Shown here: piece by piece, positions 51,123 to 60,909 of the stretch
How positions within the stretch are numbered: the first letter of the stretch is position 1
Layout of the letters: each line of letters begins with the position of its first letter
NCBI GenBank assembly: GCA_016218085.1
Contig: JACREY010000012.1
Span: 248,001-312,000, forward strand
Direction: 5' to 3'
DNA from: Ignavibacteriota bacterium
Lineage (GTDB): Bacteria; Bacteroidota; Ignavibacteria; Tepidaquicellales; Tepidaquicellaceae
Length of the DNA: 64,000 nt
Notes under the pieces: generated by a model
Seen by the model: the letters and a program-made list of their open reading frames with translations, nothing else
Database searches by the model: none
What the model was told of the DNA's origin: nothing
Made by a program: the position numbers and the translations under genes

Positions 51123-52103
51123 ATGAAAAAGCATTTTATTCCTTTGTTATCGTTAATTCTTGTAAGTATGTTTGCATATTTTTACGGGTGCAGCAACGAA
51201 ACCACACCTGTATCAACCGGAACAACAGTTTCAAGAATTATTTCAAATGGTTCTATAGTTCCAACAAACCACACACAGGCATCGGGTAGTATGTTTGTTA
51301 CGGACCAGGACGGTAATCCGATAAGCGGATTAACATCTTCTAATGTAACGGCGCAATTAAAATGGGGAGCAGATATGATTAAGGATTCCACCATCGGAAC
51401 AGTTACTGTTACCTCAAATTCCTCGCAGGGTTCGAATGTAGCAGGTGCAATCACAATGGATTACAGCGGAAGCATGGGCACACAGCAGTTGGACTGCATG
51501 GAAAACGGAGTTCTTGCATACATTAACGCAATGAAAAGCGGTGACCTTACAGAGATTATCAAATTTTCAACTTCAGTAGCAGTTGTTCAGTCATTTACAA
51601 GCGATAAAAACCTTTTGAGAGTTGCAGATACTTCATACTGGTCAGGCACAGGCGGTACTACTGCATTATATCAGTCCATTTATCAGGGAACAAACGACGC
51701 AAAAATTCAGTCATCGAGTTTTGTAAGAGCAGTTGTTGCTTTTACGGACGGCGGGGAAAATGCATCATCTGTAACTAGACCTACAATGATTTCAAATGCA
51801 TTGACGAGCGGAATTCCCGTGTATACTGTATTTTTATACAGCGATACATCAAATTCTTATTACAGGGATATGAAAAACATTGCAGATACAACCGGCGGAT
51901 TTAATTTCTGGGTAAAACCCGACAGCTGTTCTAACCTTGCACAGATTTATAACAAAATCAGCGGACAGCTTGTAGGTTCTTATTCGATAGTTATTAACTG
52001 GCAGGGAAATCTTCCTCCCGCAGGAACAACAGTGAACGCTACCATAACCACTACTTATAACGGCATGGTAAGCTCATTTACAAAATCGTTTATAATGCTG
52101 TAA
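51123..52103 (+). CDS. VWA-domain lipoprotein
   Basis: A 326-aa protein with a signal peptide and lipobox YFYGC (Cys23). After a short beta domain comes a von Willebrand A domain (about 112-285). The metal site MIDAS reads DYSGS, with a Thr at GTGGTTALY and Asp at VAFTDGGENASS, as required. A final Ig-like segment (SYSIVINWQGNLPPAGTTV) ends it. VWA domains bind proteins with Mg2+. As the last gene in the metzincin cluster it may present or bind partner proteins at the outer membrane. Confidence 0.88.
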   Translation: MKKHFIPLLSLILVSMFAYFYGCSNETTPVSTGTTVSRIISNGSIVPTNHTQASGSMFVTDQDGNPISGLTSSNVTAQLKWGADMIKDSTIGTVTVTSNSSQGSNVAGAITMDYSGSMGTQQLDCMENGVLAYINAMKSGDLTEIIKFSTSVAVVQSFTSDKNLLRVADTSYWSGTGGTTALYQSIYQGTNDAKIQSSSFVRAVVAFTDGGENASSVTRPTMISNALTSGIPVYTVFLYSDTSNSYYRDMKNIADTTGGFNFWVKPDSCSNLAQIYNKISGQLVGSYSIVINWQGNLPPAGTTVNATITTTYNGMVSSFTKSFIML

Positions 52104-52120
52104 GATTTTAATTTAAAGTA

Positions 52121-52159
52121 AAAAAAATCCTCTCACTTTTTAAGTGAGAGGATTTTTTT
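52121..52159. terminator. Strong bidirectional terminator
   Basis: Perfect 18-bp stem: 52121-52138 (AAAAAAATCCTCTCACTT) with 52142-52159, loop TTT. It has A-run and T-run at the ends, so it serves both the VWA gene (+) and glyQS (-). Confidence 0.93.
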
Positions 52160-52177
52160 TATTCCTGATTCTTCATT

Positions 52178-53533
52178 TTATATTTTCTCTTTTAAAAACT
52201 GTATGGTTTTTTCTATGTGTATCCTTTCCTGAACCATTGAATCCCTGTCCCTGATTGTAACCGTATTGTCATTAAGGGTATCGGAGTCAACTGTAATGCA
52301 GAAGGGTGTTCCGCATTCATCCTGTCTTCTGTACCTTCTACCGACAGCACCTGAATCGTCGAAGAATACCTTGAAATCTTTTCTTAAATCTTCCGTGAGC
52401 TTGTGTGCAATTTCCGGCATTCCGTCTCTGTTTACGAGCGGGAATATTGCCGCTTTTATCGGTGCCAGTGCGGGATGAAGCCTTAAAACAGTTCTTGCTT
52501 CATTAGCAGCTTTCGAACCGTCGAGGTTTTCGCGTGCAATTTGCTCTTCTTCGTATGCATTCAGCAAAAATGCCATAAAACTCCTCGATGCGCCTGCAGA
52601 AGTTTCAATTACAAAAGGAATATATCTTTCTTTTGTCTGGTCATCGAAGTATTCGATTTTTTTCCCCGAGAATTCGCTGTGTCTTTTCAAGTCAAAATCT
52701 GTTCTGTTGTGAATGCCTTCGATTTCGCCCCAGCCGAAAGGAAATGCGAATTCTATATCCACGGCGGCTTTAGCATAATGTGCAAGCTTCTCGTGAACGT
52801 GGATGTTAAGTTTATCCCTGTTGATTCCGTATTTAACAAACCAGTTTATCCTGTTTTCTTTCCAGTATTCGAACCATTTTTCGTCTTCGTTTGGATTGAT
52901 GAAGAACTGCATTTCCATCTGCTCGAATTCACGTGTGCGGAAAAGGAAATTCTTAGTATTTATTTCGTTTCTGAATGCTTTTCCTATCTGTGCTATTCCG
53001 AAAGGTAGTTTTTGTCTTGAACTTTCTTTGACGTTCAGGAAGTTTACGTAAATTCCCTGTGCCGTTTCAGGTCTTAGATAAACAATGGCATCTTTATCTT
53101 CAAGAGCTCCAAGATATGTCTTGAACATTAAATTAAAATTTCTGGCTTCTGTGAATTTGCCTTCCTTCCGGCATTTGCCGGCTTTGCGGCCTTTGTATGC
53201 CTTATTGCCGCACTCTGCTTCCTCAAGCGTATCCTCCCTGAATCTCGCTTTGCATTCCTTGCAGTCGACCATCGGGTCAGTGAAATTCTCCACGTGACCT
53301 GATGCTTCCCACACTTTGGGATGCATAAGAATCGAAGCATCAATGCCTTCAATATTTTCGCGGAAGGTCATTTCCTTCCACCAGGCTTCCTTGACGTTTT
53401 TAAGAAGTTCAACACCAAGCGGACCGTAATCCCAGCAACCGTTCAGGCCACCATAAATTTCAGAAGACTGAAAAACAAATCCTCTTCTTTTTGCAAGAGA
53501 AACTACTTTTTCTGTTATATCAATTTTAGCCAA
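52178..53533 (-). CDS. glyQS: Glycyl-tRNA synthetase (single-chain class II)
   Basis: A 451-aa class II synthetase of the eukaryote/Gram-positive alpha2 type. It has RRGFVFQSSEIYGGLNGCWDYGPLGVELLKNVK, a Cys-rich insertion (CKECKARF ... CGNKAYKGRKAGKC), the motif 2 region GKAFRNEINTKNFLFRTREFEQMEMQFF, and motif 3 ETSAGASRSFMAFLLNAYEEE. It charges tRNA-Gly. The C-terminal anticodon-binding domain is present (APIKAAIFPLVNRDGMPEIA). Length is normal for the type. The two-subunit alpha2beta2 type is not encoded here. Confidence 0.97.
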   Translation of the reverse strand: MAKIDITEKVVSLAKRRGFVFQSSEIYGGLNGCWDYGPLGVELLKNVKEAWWKEMTFRENIEGIDASILMHPKVWEASGHVENFTDPMVDCKECKARFREDTLEEAECGNKAYKGRKAGKCRKEGKFTEARNFNLMFKTYLGALEDKDAIVYLRPETAQGIYVNFLNVKESSRQKLPFGIAQIGKAFRNEINTKNFLFRTREFEQMEMQFFINPNEDEKWFEYWKENRINWFVKYGINRDKLNIHVHEKLAHYAKAAVDIEFAFPFGWGEIEGIHNRTDFDLKRHSEFSGKKIEYFDDQTKERYIPFVIETSAGASRSFMAFLLNAYEEEQIARENLDGSKAANEARTVLRLHPALAPIKAAIFPLVNRDGMPEIAHKLTEDLRKDFKVFFDDSGAVGRRYRRQDECGTPFCITVDSDTLNDNTVTIRDRDSMVQERIHIEKTIQFLKEKI

Positions 53534-53669
53534 TTTATTTCAATTTAATTTATAATTACAAAAAGGTAATTTACAAAACTCAATTTTAATTATTAATGCA
53601 AATAGTTAAGATTTTTCAGTATAGCATCTTTTTTTTCTGTTTTGCGTATGGAAAAATAAAGAAATTAAT

Positions 53670-54386
53670 ATGAAAAAATGCATAGTTATCGGAGCAACAT
53701 CCGGAATCGGCAGGGAACTCTCCCGGTTATATGTATCTAAAGGTTATATGACCGGTATTACCGGCAGGAGGGAAAATCTGCTAAGAGAGCTTGGATCCGA
53801 GAATCCCGCTTCATACAAAATAAAATCTTTCGATATATCAAAGCCGGATACGAATTTCAGGAATCTTGAAGAGCTTTCATCGGAGTTAGGCGGACTTGAT
53901 TTGATAATTATAAACTCAGGCACAGGAAACGGAAATGATGAGCTAAAATTCGAAATTGAAAAAGATACTGTACTGACAAATGTTCTTGGCTCTACTGAAA
54001 TTGCAGGTTGGGCATTTAATTATTTCAGAAAGCAAGGATACGGGCAGATAGCAATTGTGACTTCAATTGCCGGAATGCGCGGCGGGCGCTTTGCTCCGGC
54101 ATATTCGGCGTCGAAGGCATATCTGATTAATTACGCAGAAGGTCTGCGGCAGAAAGCAAAAAAATTAAAGCTTAATGTTTCTGTGACCGATATCCGTCCC
54201 GGGTTTGTCGATACAGCTATGGCAAAATCGGATAATAAATTCTGGGTGGCAACTCCGAAAAAGGCTGCAGAGCAAATATATTCAGCGTTGATTAGAAAAA
54301 AGAAGATAGCTTACATTACAAGGCGATGGATTATAATTGCTTATATCTTAAAATTACTCCCTAAATGGATTTTTGATAAAATATAA
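53670..54386 (+). CDS. Short-chain dehydrogenase/reductase
   Basis: A 238-aa classical SDR. The cofactor motif is GATSGIGRELS, followed by NSGTGNG (the NAG region), the Ser in VTSIAGMRGG, and catalytic YSASK. It uses NAD(P)H on an unknown carbonyl substrate. C-terminal KLLPKWIFDKI is like those of membrane-associated SDR7-type enzymes. It is divergent from glyQS and followed by an AlkD-like gene, with which a functional link is not apparent. Confidence 0.92.
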   Translation: MKKCIVIGATSGIGRELSRLYVSKGYMTGITGRRENLLRELGSENPASYKIKSFDISKPDTNFRNLEELSSELGGLDLIIINSGTGNGNDELKFEIEKDTVLTNVLGSTEIAGWAFNYFRKQGYGQIAIVTSIAGMRGGRFAPAYSASKAYLINYAEGLRQKAKKLKLNVSVTDIRPGFVDTAMAKSDNKFWVATPKKAAEQIYSALIRKKKIAYITRRWIIIAYILKLLPKWIFDKI

Positions 54387-54434
54387 AAACGTGAAACATC
54401 AAACGTGAAACGAAATCTAAAAACCTATTATTAT

Positions 54435-55148
54435 ATGAAAACAAAAACCGAATTTAAAAACGAGATAGAGAAAATAAAAAAATATCTGGAGCTGAAAGGC
54501 AGCGAGAAGAATCTACTCGGTATGCAAAGGTTTGGCATAAGGTTTAATAAAGCTTACGGCGTGAACATTCCTGTATTAAGAAAACTTGCAAAGGATTTCC
54601 GGAAAAATCATGAATTTGCTCTTGAACTCTGGGAGACAAAGATTCACGAACTGATGCTACTCGCGATTTTTATCGATGATTACAGGAAGGTGACAAAAGC
54701 GCAGATGAACAAGTGGGTAAAGGATTTTAATTCCTGGGATATATGCGACCAGTGCTGCAGCAATTTATTCGAAAAAACTCCTTATGCTTACGAGAAGATT
54801 TTCGAATGGAGCAAATCGAAAGATGAATTTGTAAAGCGGGCTGCATTCACTATGATAGCCGTTATAGCAGTTCATCACAAAAAGACCGAAGACATAGAAC
54901 TATTTGATTTCTTTCCTTTGATAGAAAGGGAAGCTTGGGACGAAAGAAATTTTGTAAAGAAAGCAGTCAACTGGGCTCTGCGGCAGCTCGGAAAGAGGAG
55001 CAGCCTTCTCTTCAATGAGGCAGTGGAAGTTGCGAAAAGGATTGCTTTGCAGGATTCAAAGTCCGCTAAATGGATAGCAAAAGATGCACTGCGTGAATTC
55101 AGTATCAAAGAAGATATTTATTTGAGAAAAAGGAGTCTTCTAAAATAA
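54435..55148 (+). CDS. AlkD-like DNA alkylation repair protein
   Basis: A 237-aa protein from ATG 54435 (MKTKTEFKNEI); an earlier start at 54405 is possible. It is a helical HEAT-repeat protein: MQRFGIRFNKAYGVNIPVLRKLAKDF, WETKIHELMLLAIFIDDYRKV, FNSWDICDQCCSNLF, and DERNFVKKAVNWALRQLGKRS. These are AlkD/DNA alkylation repair signatures. AlkD removes alkylated purines by a stacking mechanism. The stop codon is directly next to the stop of the convergent gene at 55149. Confidence 0.92.
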   Translation: MKTKTEFKNEIEKIKKYLELKGSEKNLLGMQRFGIRFNKAYGVNIPVLRKLAKDFRKNHEFALELWETKIHELMLLAIFIDDYRKVTKAQMNKWVKDFNSWDICDQCCSNLFEKTPYAYEKIFEWSKSKDEFVKRAAFTMIAVIAVHHKKTEDIELFDFFPLIEREAWDERNFVKKAVNWALRQLGKRSSLLFNEAVEVAKRIALQDSKSAKWIAKDALREFSIKEDIYLRKRSLLK

Positions 55149-56084
55149 TTAAATATCGTAATTAAAGTCGGCTTTAAGCACATCCTTCAGTCCCTGCTCA
55201 AACTTTCTGGGTTTATACTCGGGCATTAAAGAAAGCAGGTAAGAAATGTCCGTTTTCTTTTCGTACATGCCGTCCGGTTTTGAAAAATCCCATTTGATTT
55301 CGCCTACAAAGCCTATAAGTTTTTGTGCAATTTCCACGTACTCCCTTATTGAATTATCGAAACCTGTTCCGATATTTACAATTTCAGGTTTGTTGTAATT
55401 ATTCATTAAGTATATTAAAGCGTCGGCGCAATCGTCAACGTACATCGCTTCACGGCGCGGTTTGCCCGTGCCCCAGAATGTCGGTGATTCACCGGTTTTT
55501 TTTGCATTAAGCATTTTAATAACAAGTGCTCCAATGAAATGTCCTGTTTCCACATTATAGTTGTCATTTGGTCCGTACATATTTGTCGGCATTGCTGCAA
55601 TTGCGTTTATTCCGTACTGCGCCCTGTAAAGCTGGCATCCGATAATTCCCATACCTTTTGCTACAGCATAACCTTTATTTGTCTCTTCCAGCGGTCCCAT
55701 CATAAACCTGTTCTCATTAATCGGTTGAGGATTTTCTCTTGGATATATGCAAGTCGAACCTGTGAAAAGCAATTTTGTATTTGGTGAATTATTTTTAAGC
55801 GCTTCGAGAACGTGCAAAATCATCATAGCATTTTGGTATAGAAAATCCGCCTGTCTCGTATTGTTTGCCTGTATTCCGCCTACAAGTCCCGCTACCATGA
55901 ATGCATAATCAGGTTTTTCGGCTTTAAAAAATTCATTTACCCTGTCCTGATTTAACAAATCGCACCTGTCACCCTTAGAAACTGTTATGATATTGTTTAA
56001 ATTCTGTGTCTGAAGTCTTCTCACAACTGAACTTCCGAGCATACCGTTTCCGCCGAAAACGACTATTTTATCGTCTTTTTTCAT
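55149..56084 (-). CDS. fcl: GDP-L-fucose synthase-like NAD(P)-dependent epimerase
   Basis: A 311-aa extended SDR. The cofactor motif is GGNGMLGSSVV; VAGLVGGIQANNTRQADFLYQN and the catalytic site TGSTCIYP with YAVAKG (Ser, Tyr, Lys) are as in GDP-4-keto-6-deoxymannose epimerase-reductase. MYGPNDNYN and TGKPRREAMYVDDCADALIYL also match the family. It would make GDP-L-fucose or a related sugar for glycans. The neighbouring gmd gene is not present in the window. It begins downstream of an aldehyde dehydrogenase gene. Confidence 0.92.
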   Translation of the reverse strand: MKKDDKIVVFGGNGMLGSSVVRRLQTQNLNNIITVSKGDRCDLLNQDRVNEFFKAEKPDYAFMVAGLVGGIQANNTRQADFLYQNAMMILHVLEALKNNSPNTKLLFTGSTCIYPRENPQPINENRFMMGPLEETNKGYAVAKGMGIIGCQLYRAQYGINAIAAMPTNMYGPNDNYNVETGHFIGALVIKMLNAKKTGESPTFWGTGKPRREAMYVDDCADALIYLMNNYNKPEIVNIGTGFDNSIREYVEIAQKLIGFVGEIKWDFSKPDGMYEKKTDISYLLSLMPEYKPRKFEQGLKDVLKADFNYDI

Positions 56085-56244
56085 TTTAATAAATATATTT
56101 GTACAAATATAAACTTTTTAGTTTATTAGTAAAAAGGTTAAAAGTTAATAAAGTTCATAAGGTTATAAAGTTTATAAAGTATATTCTGTAAATAATTTAC
56201 GGGAAATAGTTCCAAATTTAATAACTTTAGGAACCTTATAAACT
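56085..56244. repeat. Intergenic ~10-bp repeats with inverted pair
   Basis: Words of the TTTATAAAGTT family (about 56146-56181, AAGTTCATAAGGTTATAAAGTTTATAAAGT in pieces) face a TTATAAACTTTAC copy at about 56233-56248. The inverted pair could form a terminator-like stem past the aldehyde dehydrogenase stop. Confidence 0.55.
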
Positions 56245-57660
56245 TTACAATACAAGTATTTTTCTTTCTGTCATTTCTTCTATTGCGTATTTAATTCCTT
56301 CTTTTCCAATTCCGGATTTCTTTGCTCCTCCGTAAGGCATTGAATCCATTCGGAATGTTGCAACATCGTTTACAATCACTCCACCCGCTTCAATGTTTTC
56401 AAATGCATACAAAGCATTTTGCAGGTTATTTGTGAATATGCCTGCCTGCAGTCCGAATTCAGAATCATCAACTTCCTCAACAGCTTTTTGAAAGTCATCA
56501 AATTTATTAATCGTCATCAGGGGAGCAAAAACTTCTTTTGCGTTAATATCACAATTCTTTCCTGCTCCTGAAACTATTGTCGGCTCGAAAATCGCACCAT
56601 TCCTTTTTCCTCCCGTTAAAATTTTTCCGTCAGATTCCTTCAGCCATTGCTCAACTCTCTTCGCCTCGCCTTCGTTAATCATGGGTCCGACGAGAGTGTC
56701 TTCTTCAAACGGATTTCCGAATTTAATTTTCTTTGTTTCTTCAAGTAATAATTTTTCGAATTCACTGTAAATATTCTTATGTACAAAAACTCTCTGTACA
56801 GAAATACAGCTTTGACCTGCGTTTGCAAATGCCCCCGCTGCAATTTTTAGCGCTGAAGCTTTAATGTCAGCCGTTTCATCCACTATTACACCCGCATTTC
56901 CGCCAAGTTCAAGCGATATTTTCTGCATATCGAGTTTCCTTTTCATCGGCCATCCGACCGCCGGACTTCCCGTAAAACTCACCATCTTTATTCTGCTGTC
57001 ATTGATGAATTTTTCAATCTCGCTTCCCGATGATGTAACTACATTTACAGGACAATAATCAAGCCCCGCTTCTTCTGAAGCTTCCTTTATGATTTTTACT
57101 ATTTCTATTCCGCAGCAGAGTGATGCAGATGCGGGCTTAAGCAGAACTACATTTCCCGATGCAAGTGCAGGTGATAATTTATGAGCAACAAGGTTCACGG
57201 GAAAATTCCAGGGAGTAATTGCAAGTATAACTCCAGTTGGAAATCGTTTAATAATTCCTGTCTTTCCCTCTGCACCTCTCAACTGGTCAATCCGGATGAC
57301 TTCACCGTCAATTCTTCTTGCTTCCTCTGCTCCAGTCTGGAAAGTAAAAATTGCCCTGTCGATTTCCACCCTTGATAACTTTATTGGCTTGCCTGTTTCC
57401 AGAGTAAGCAGTTGTGCCAGTTCTTCTTTTTTCTGCCTGATTTTTGAAGTAACTATTTGCAGCAATTCGGATTTTAAATAAGCCGGAGTTTTTCTGTATT
57501 TTTGGAATACGGATACCAGATAATCCAATGACTGTTGTATGTGAGTATCTTCAGCTTTACAAACTTTTTTAACCGCTTTTCCTGAAAAGGGATTTACGAT
57601 TTCTATTGTGCTATCAGCCGAAATAAAATCATTCTTTATTATGAATTTTATTTTATCCAT
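56245..57660 (-). CDS. NAD(P)-dependent aldehyde dehydrogenase
   Basis: A 471-aa ALDH superfamily enzyme. It has ITPWNFPVNL (Asn152), NVVLLKPASA (Lys175), the Rossmann GSPAVGW, general base ELGGN (Glu251), and catalytic AGQSC (Cys285). Terminal motifs DSMPYGGAKKSGIGKEG and YAIEEMTERKI are normal. The best guess is an enzyme acting on phosphorylated or simple aldehydes such as lactaldehyde/glyceraldehyde-3-phosphate, but specificity is not certain. It lies upstream of the fucose gene on the same strand; 160 nt with repeats separate them. Confidence 0.95.
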   Translation of the reverse strand: MDKIKFIIKNDFISADSTIEIVNPFSGKAVKKVCKAEDTHIQQSLDYLVSVFQKYRKTPAYLKSELLQIVTSKIRQKKEELAQLLTLETGKPIKLSRVEIDRAIFTFQTGAEEARRIDGEVIRIDQLRGAEGKTGIIKRFPTGVILAITPWNFPVNLVAHKLSPALASGNVVLLKPASASLCCGIEIVKIIKEASEEAGLDYCPVNVVTSSGSEIEKFINDSRIKMVSFTGSPAVGWPMKRKLDMQKISLELGGNAGVIVDETADIKASALKIAAGAFANAGQSCISVQRVFVHKNIYSEFEKLLLEETKKIKFGNPFEEDTLVGPMINEGEAKRVEQWLKESDGKILTGGKRNGAIFEPTIVSGAGKNCDINAKEVFAPLMTINKFDDFQKAVEEVDDSEFGLQAGIFTNNLQNALYAFENIEAGGVIVNDVATFRMDSMPYGGAKKSGIGKEGIKYAIEEMTERKILVL

Positions 57661-57814
57661 AAACTTAAATTATTTAGTTTAAATTAACAATTTATGGAAA
57701 TTAATTCCGTGTAATTATGAATATATCAGACAAATTGAATCCTGTTAAAAAATGGGTTCTTCCTTGCTTATTTTTTCAATATTTGTAATTTTATAATTAA
57801 ATTAAAGAAGAAAA

Positions 57815-60382
57815 ATGAAAAAGCATATATCCATTGTCACCTCTTCCATCCTTGTGTTAGTTACTTTTTGTTTAATGTTTTTGAAAAGTCCCGGAACACA
57901 ATCGGAGAATGAGAAGATATTCGAAAATAAAATGAGACCCAGTGAATGGTTTCATTATCAAAGAGCATATCCATATGCTGAAATTGATTACAGCAAATAT
58001 TTTACGGCTATGGATAATAAATCTAAAAATGAACAAACAGATAATACAAATACAGCATCCTGGCAGCCAGTTGGACCTTATAATATCGGCGGAAGGATCA
58101 CCGCGTTAGCGGTTGACCCTGCAAATCCAAATATTATTATTATTGGGGGAGCGGCCGGTGGAATTCTCAAGTCAACAAACAACGGAGTTAACTGGGTATC
58201 GAAGTCTGACAACTGGGCAGGACAGTCAATTGGGGCTCTGGCTATGGATCCGAATAATTCCAGTATCATTTACTGCGGAACAGGTGAAGCGAACGGAGCT
58301 ATAGATAATTATCCGGGATTCGGCATTATGAAATCCACTGATAAAGGTGATACATGGTTTTATCTCGGACTTGAAAGTGCTTTGCATATCGGAGCGATAG
58401 ATGTATCGAAACAGAATTCAAGCGTGATATATGCGGCAGTAATGGGGTACAGGTCATTTAGTCCTAATAAGGGAATTTATAAATCAACTAACTCAGGTGT
58501 TAACTGGCAAAAAGTATTATTTGTATCCGATTCGACTTCCGGAATCGATGTAAAGGTTAATCCAAACAATCAGAATATTGTTTTTGCCGCTATGTATGAG
58601 AGAGTAAGGACTCCACCTTCAATATCGAAAACAGGTGGAATTACCAGCGGACTGTACCGTTCATCAAATGCCGGCGTAAACTGGACATTGCTTGGAACAG
58701 CTAACGGCATGCCAGCTCCTTTAGCCACAACAGGTCGAATTAGTATTGCTATTTCAAAATCGAATCCATCTATCGTTTATTCAATTTACAAAACCACTGT
58801 TGGAAACAATATTTCAGCAGTATATAAATCAACAAATGATGGATTAAACTGGACTTCAATGAGTATGAGCGGAGTTGAGTCCTCGGGATTTGACTGGTAT
58901 TTCGGACTTATTGAAGTACATCCTACCAATCCTGATATTTTGTTTATTGGAATCATTGACTTGTTTAAATATTCTTCAGGTGTCTGGACAAATCTGACAA
59001 ATTCATATTCGGGTACATTCGACCAGCAGCATCCGGACCAGCATACATTATGGATAAATCCTGCAAATCCGAATAATATTATTAACGGAAATGACGGAGG
59101 TGTTTTTATTACTACTAACGGTGGAACTAACTGGGTAAAGAGATATGATTTGCCGTTAACGCAGTTTTATGCATCTACAATCGATTATTTACAGCCAGTC
59201 AGAAAAGCAGGCGGCTCACAGGATAACGGTACGGAAATTACTTACGACGGAATACCTTCAAACTGGACATTTATTTATGGCGGTGACGGGTTTGTAACTC
59301 AAATTGATAATACAAATTCAAATATTATTTATTGTGAATCACAAAACGGGGGATTGGCGAGAAGCACTGATAACGGAGTAAATTTCTGGAGCATTACAAG
59401 CGGATTAAGCGGAAGGTTTAACTGGTGTACGCCATTTATGCTGGATATTCAGAATCCAAATACGATTTATGTCGGCAGTAATATTCTTTTCCGTTCAACA
59501 AACAGGGGCGACATCTGGAATGCAATCAGCGGTGATTTAACGCGTGGTCAAAACGGCAGGTTAGGAACAATTACCTGTATATCATCTGCCGTACTGCCTA
59601 ATTCACAGCGAGTGTTATATGTTGGTACCGATGATGCGAAAATTTCCGTTTCAACAAACAGCGGAACTAACTGGACAGATGTTACGGGTTCCCTGCCTCA
59701 AAGGTATGTTACGGATATATTGTGTGACAAGAGAAATCCTTCTGTTGCTTATGTCACACTTAGCGGTTTTAATATCGACGAAAGAAATTTCAGAGTATTC
59801 AGAACAACCAATTACGGTACGACTTGGACAAATATTTCAGGCAACCTTTTAAACGTTCCTGCAAATTCTATTATAATTGATTATAACAGGGATTCGGTAT
59901 TGTATGTTGGATGTGACGCAGGTGTGTATTATACAAAAACACTTGGTGTAAACTGGTACAATTTAGGTTCCGGTCTTCCAAATTCTCCTGTTTCGGATAT
60001 CAATTTTCATCAGCCTTCAAAGAAACTTACAGCCGCGACTCACGGAAGATCAATGTATGAAATCAGCGTGGAAACATTACCTATCGGTATTATAAATAAC
60101 AGTCAAACTGCAAATAATTTCAAACTGGAGCAAAATTATCCGAATCCTTTTAATCCTTCTACTATTATTAAGTATACTTTAAACAAAAATTCTTTCGTAG
60201 AACTTAAGATCTTTAATATTCTTGGCTCAGAAATAGCAACTCTTGTAAGCGAAAGTCAAAAAGCAGGGGAATATGAAGTGAGTTTTTCGGCATCAGAAAA
60301 ATATTTGGCCAGCGGTTTATATTATTACAGACTGAAAGCAGGCGGTTATACTGAAAGCAGAAAAATGATGTTAATAAAATAA
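57815..60382 (+). CDS. T9SS-secreted VPS10/BNR-like propeller protein
   Basis: An 855-aa protein with a signal peptide (about 1-27) and a segment MRPSEWFHYQRAYPY that often starts the mature part of this family. About ten propeller repeats have (K/R)STNxGVNW, such as KSTNNGVNW, KSTDKGDTW and RSTDNGVNF, each with an I-x-x-D-P-x-N-P-N-x-I strand (AVDPANPNIIIIGG). It ends with a T9SS sorting domain (NYPNPFNPST, GSEIATL, SGLYYYRLKAGGYTESRKMMLIK). It resembles sortilin-VPS10 type propellers. It likely binds polymers or proteins at the surface; no catalytic residues are seen. Confidence 0.9.
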   Translation: MKKHISIVTSSILVLVTFCLMFLKSPGTQSENEKIFENKMRPSEWFHYQRAYPYAEIDYSKYFTAMDNKSKNEQTDNTNTASWQPVGPYNIGGRITALAVDPANPNIIIIGGAAGGILKSTNNGVNWVSKSDNWAGQSIGALAMDPNNSSIIYCGTGEANGAIDNYPGFGIMKSTDKGDTWFYLGLESALHIGAIDVSKQNSSVIYAAVMGYRSFSPNKGIYKSTNSGVNWQKVLFVSDSTSGIDVKVNPNNQNIVFAAMYERVRTPPSISKTGGITSGLYRSSNAGVNWTLLGTANGMPAPLATTGRISIAISKSNPSIVYSIYKTTVGNNISAVYKSTNDGLNWTSMSMSGVESSGFDWYFGLIEVHPTNPDILFIGIIDLFKYSSGVWTNLTNSYSGTFDQQHPDQHTLWINPANPNNIINGNDGGVFITTNGGTNWVKRYDLPLTQFYASTIDYLQPVRKAGGSQDNGTEITYDGIPSNWTFIYGGDGFVTQIDNTNSNIIYCESQNGGLARSTDNGVNFWSITSGLSGRFNWCTPFMLDIQNPNTIYVGSNILFRSTNRGDIWNAISGDLTRGQNGRLGTITCISSAVLPNSQRVLYVGTDDAKISVSTNSGTNWTDVTGSLPQRYVTDILCDKRNPSVAYVTLSGFNIDERNFRVFRTTNYGTTWTNISGNLLNVPANSIIIDYNRDSVLYVGCDAGVYYTKTLGVNWYNLGSGLPNSPVSDINFHQPSKKLTAATHGRSMYEISVETLPIGIINNSQTANNFKLEQNYPNPFNPSTIIKYTLNKNSFVELKIFNILGSEIATLVSESQKAGEYEVSFSASEKYLASGLYYYRLKAGGYTESRKMMLIK

Positions 60383-60517
60383 TTTCCGAAAATATGCTGG
60401 TAATTGCCCAAAATCGGCTTATATTGATCAATAAACTGATAAAATAAGGCTTAAAATATTAATATTTACCTTGTTATGACTTGAATTTGAAGTATTTGAA
60501 GAGTATTTTCACAAACT

Positions 60518-60895
60518 ATGGTGACATTTTTTATTATAATATTGATTATAGTCTGTGTACTTTTGATGGCAGTAGTATTAATGCAGGCCTCAAAAGGCGG
60601 TGGACTATCGGGTTTGGTTGGTGGTTCAGGCGTATCCACTATGTTCGGTGCAAGAAGGACTTCTGATTTCTTATCGAAATCTACAATTGTCCTTGCTGTC
60701 ATTTTCCTGTTAGCATCATTGTTGCTAAATATTTACATAAGTAAAAGCAGCAGTGAAGTCGAAAGTATAATTCAGAAAAACAGTGGTAATCAGCAGATGC
60801 CTCAAAGGACACCTGTTACTCCGCCGACACAGCAAACACCCGGCAATGAGCAGAATAACCAGGGAAATACAGGAGAAAATAATCAACAAAAATAA
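60518..60895 (+). CDS. secG: Protein translocase subunit SecG
   Basis: A 125-aa protein with two membrane segments (TFFIIILIIVCVLLMAVVLMQ and SKSTIVLAVIFLLASLLLNIYI) and the SecG signature MQASKGGGLSGLVGGSGVSTMFG and ARRTSDFLSK between them. The last 35 residues are a Gln/Asn/Pro/Thr-rich tail not found in E. coli SecG. It helps SecYE in protein export. It starts a run with DUF5683, asnS, NYN and HD genes. Confidence 0.96.
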   Translation: MVTFFIIILIIVCVLLMAVVLMQASKGGGLSGLVGGSGVSTMFGARRTSDFLSKSTIVLAVIFLLASLLLNIYISKSSSEVESIIQKNSGNQQMPQRTPVTPPTQQTPGNEQNNQGNTGENNQQK

Positions 60896-60909
60896 GACTC
60901 CAGATTAAT

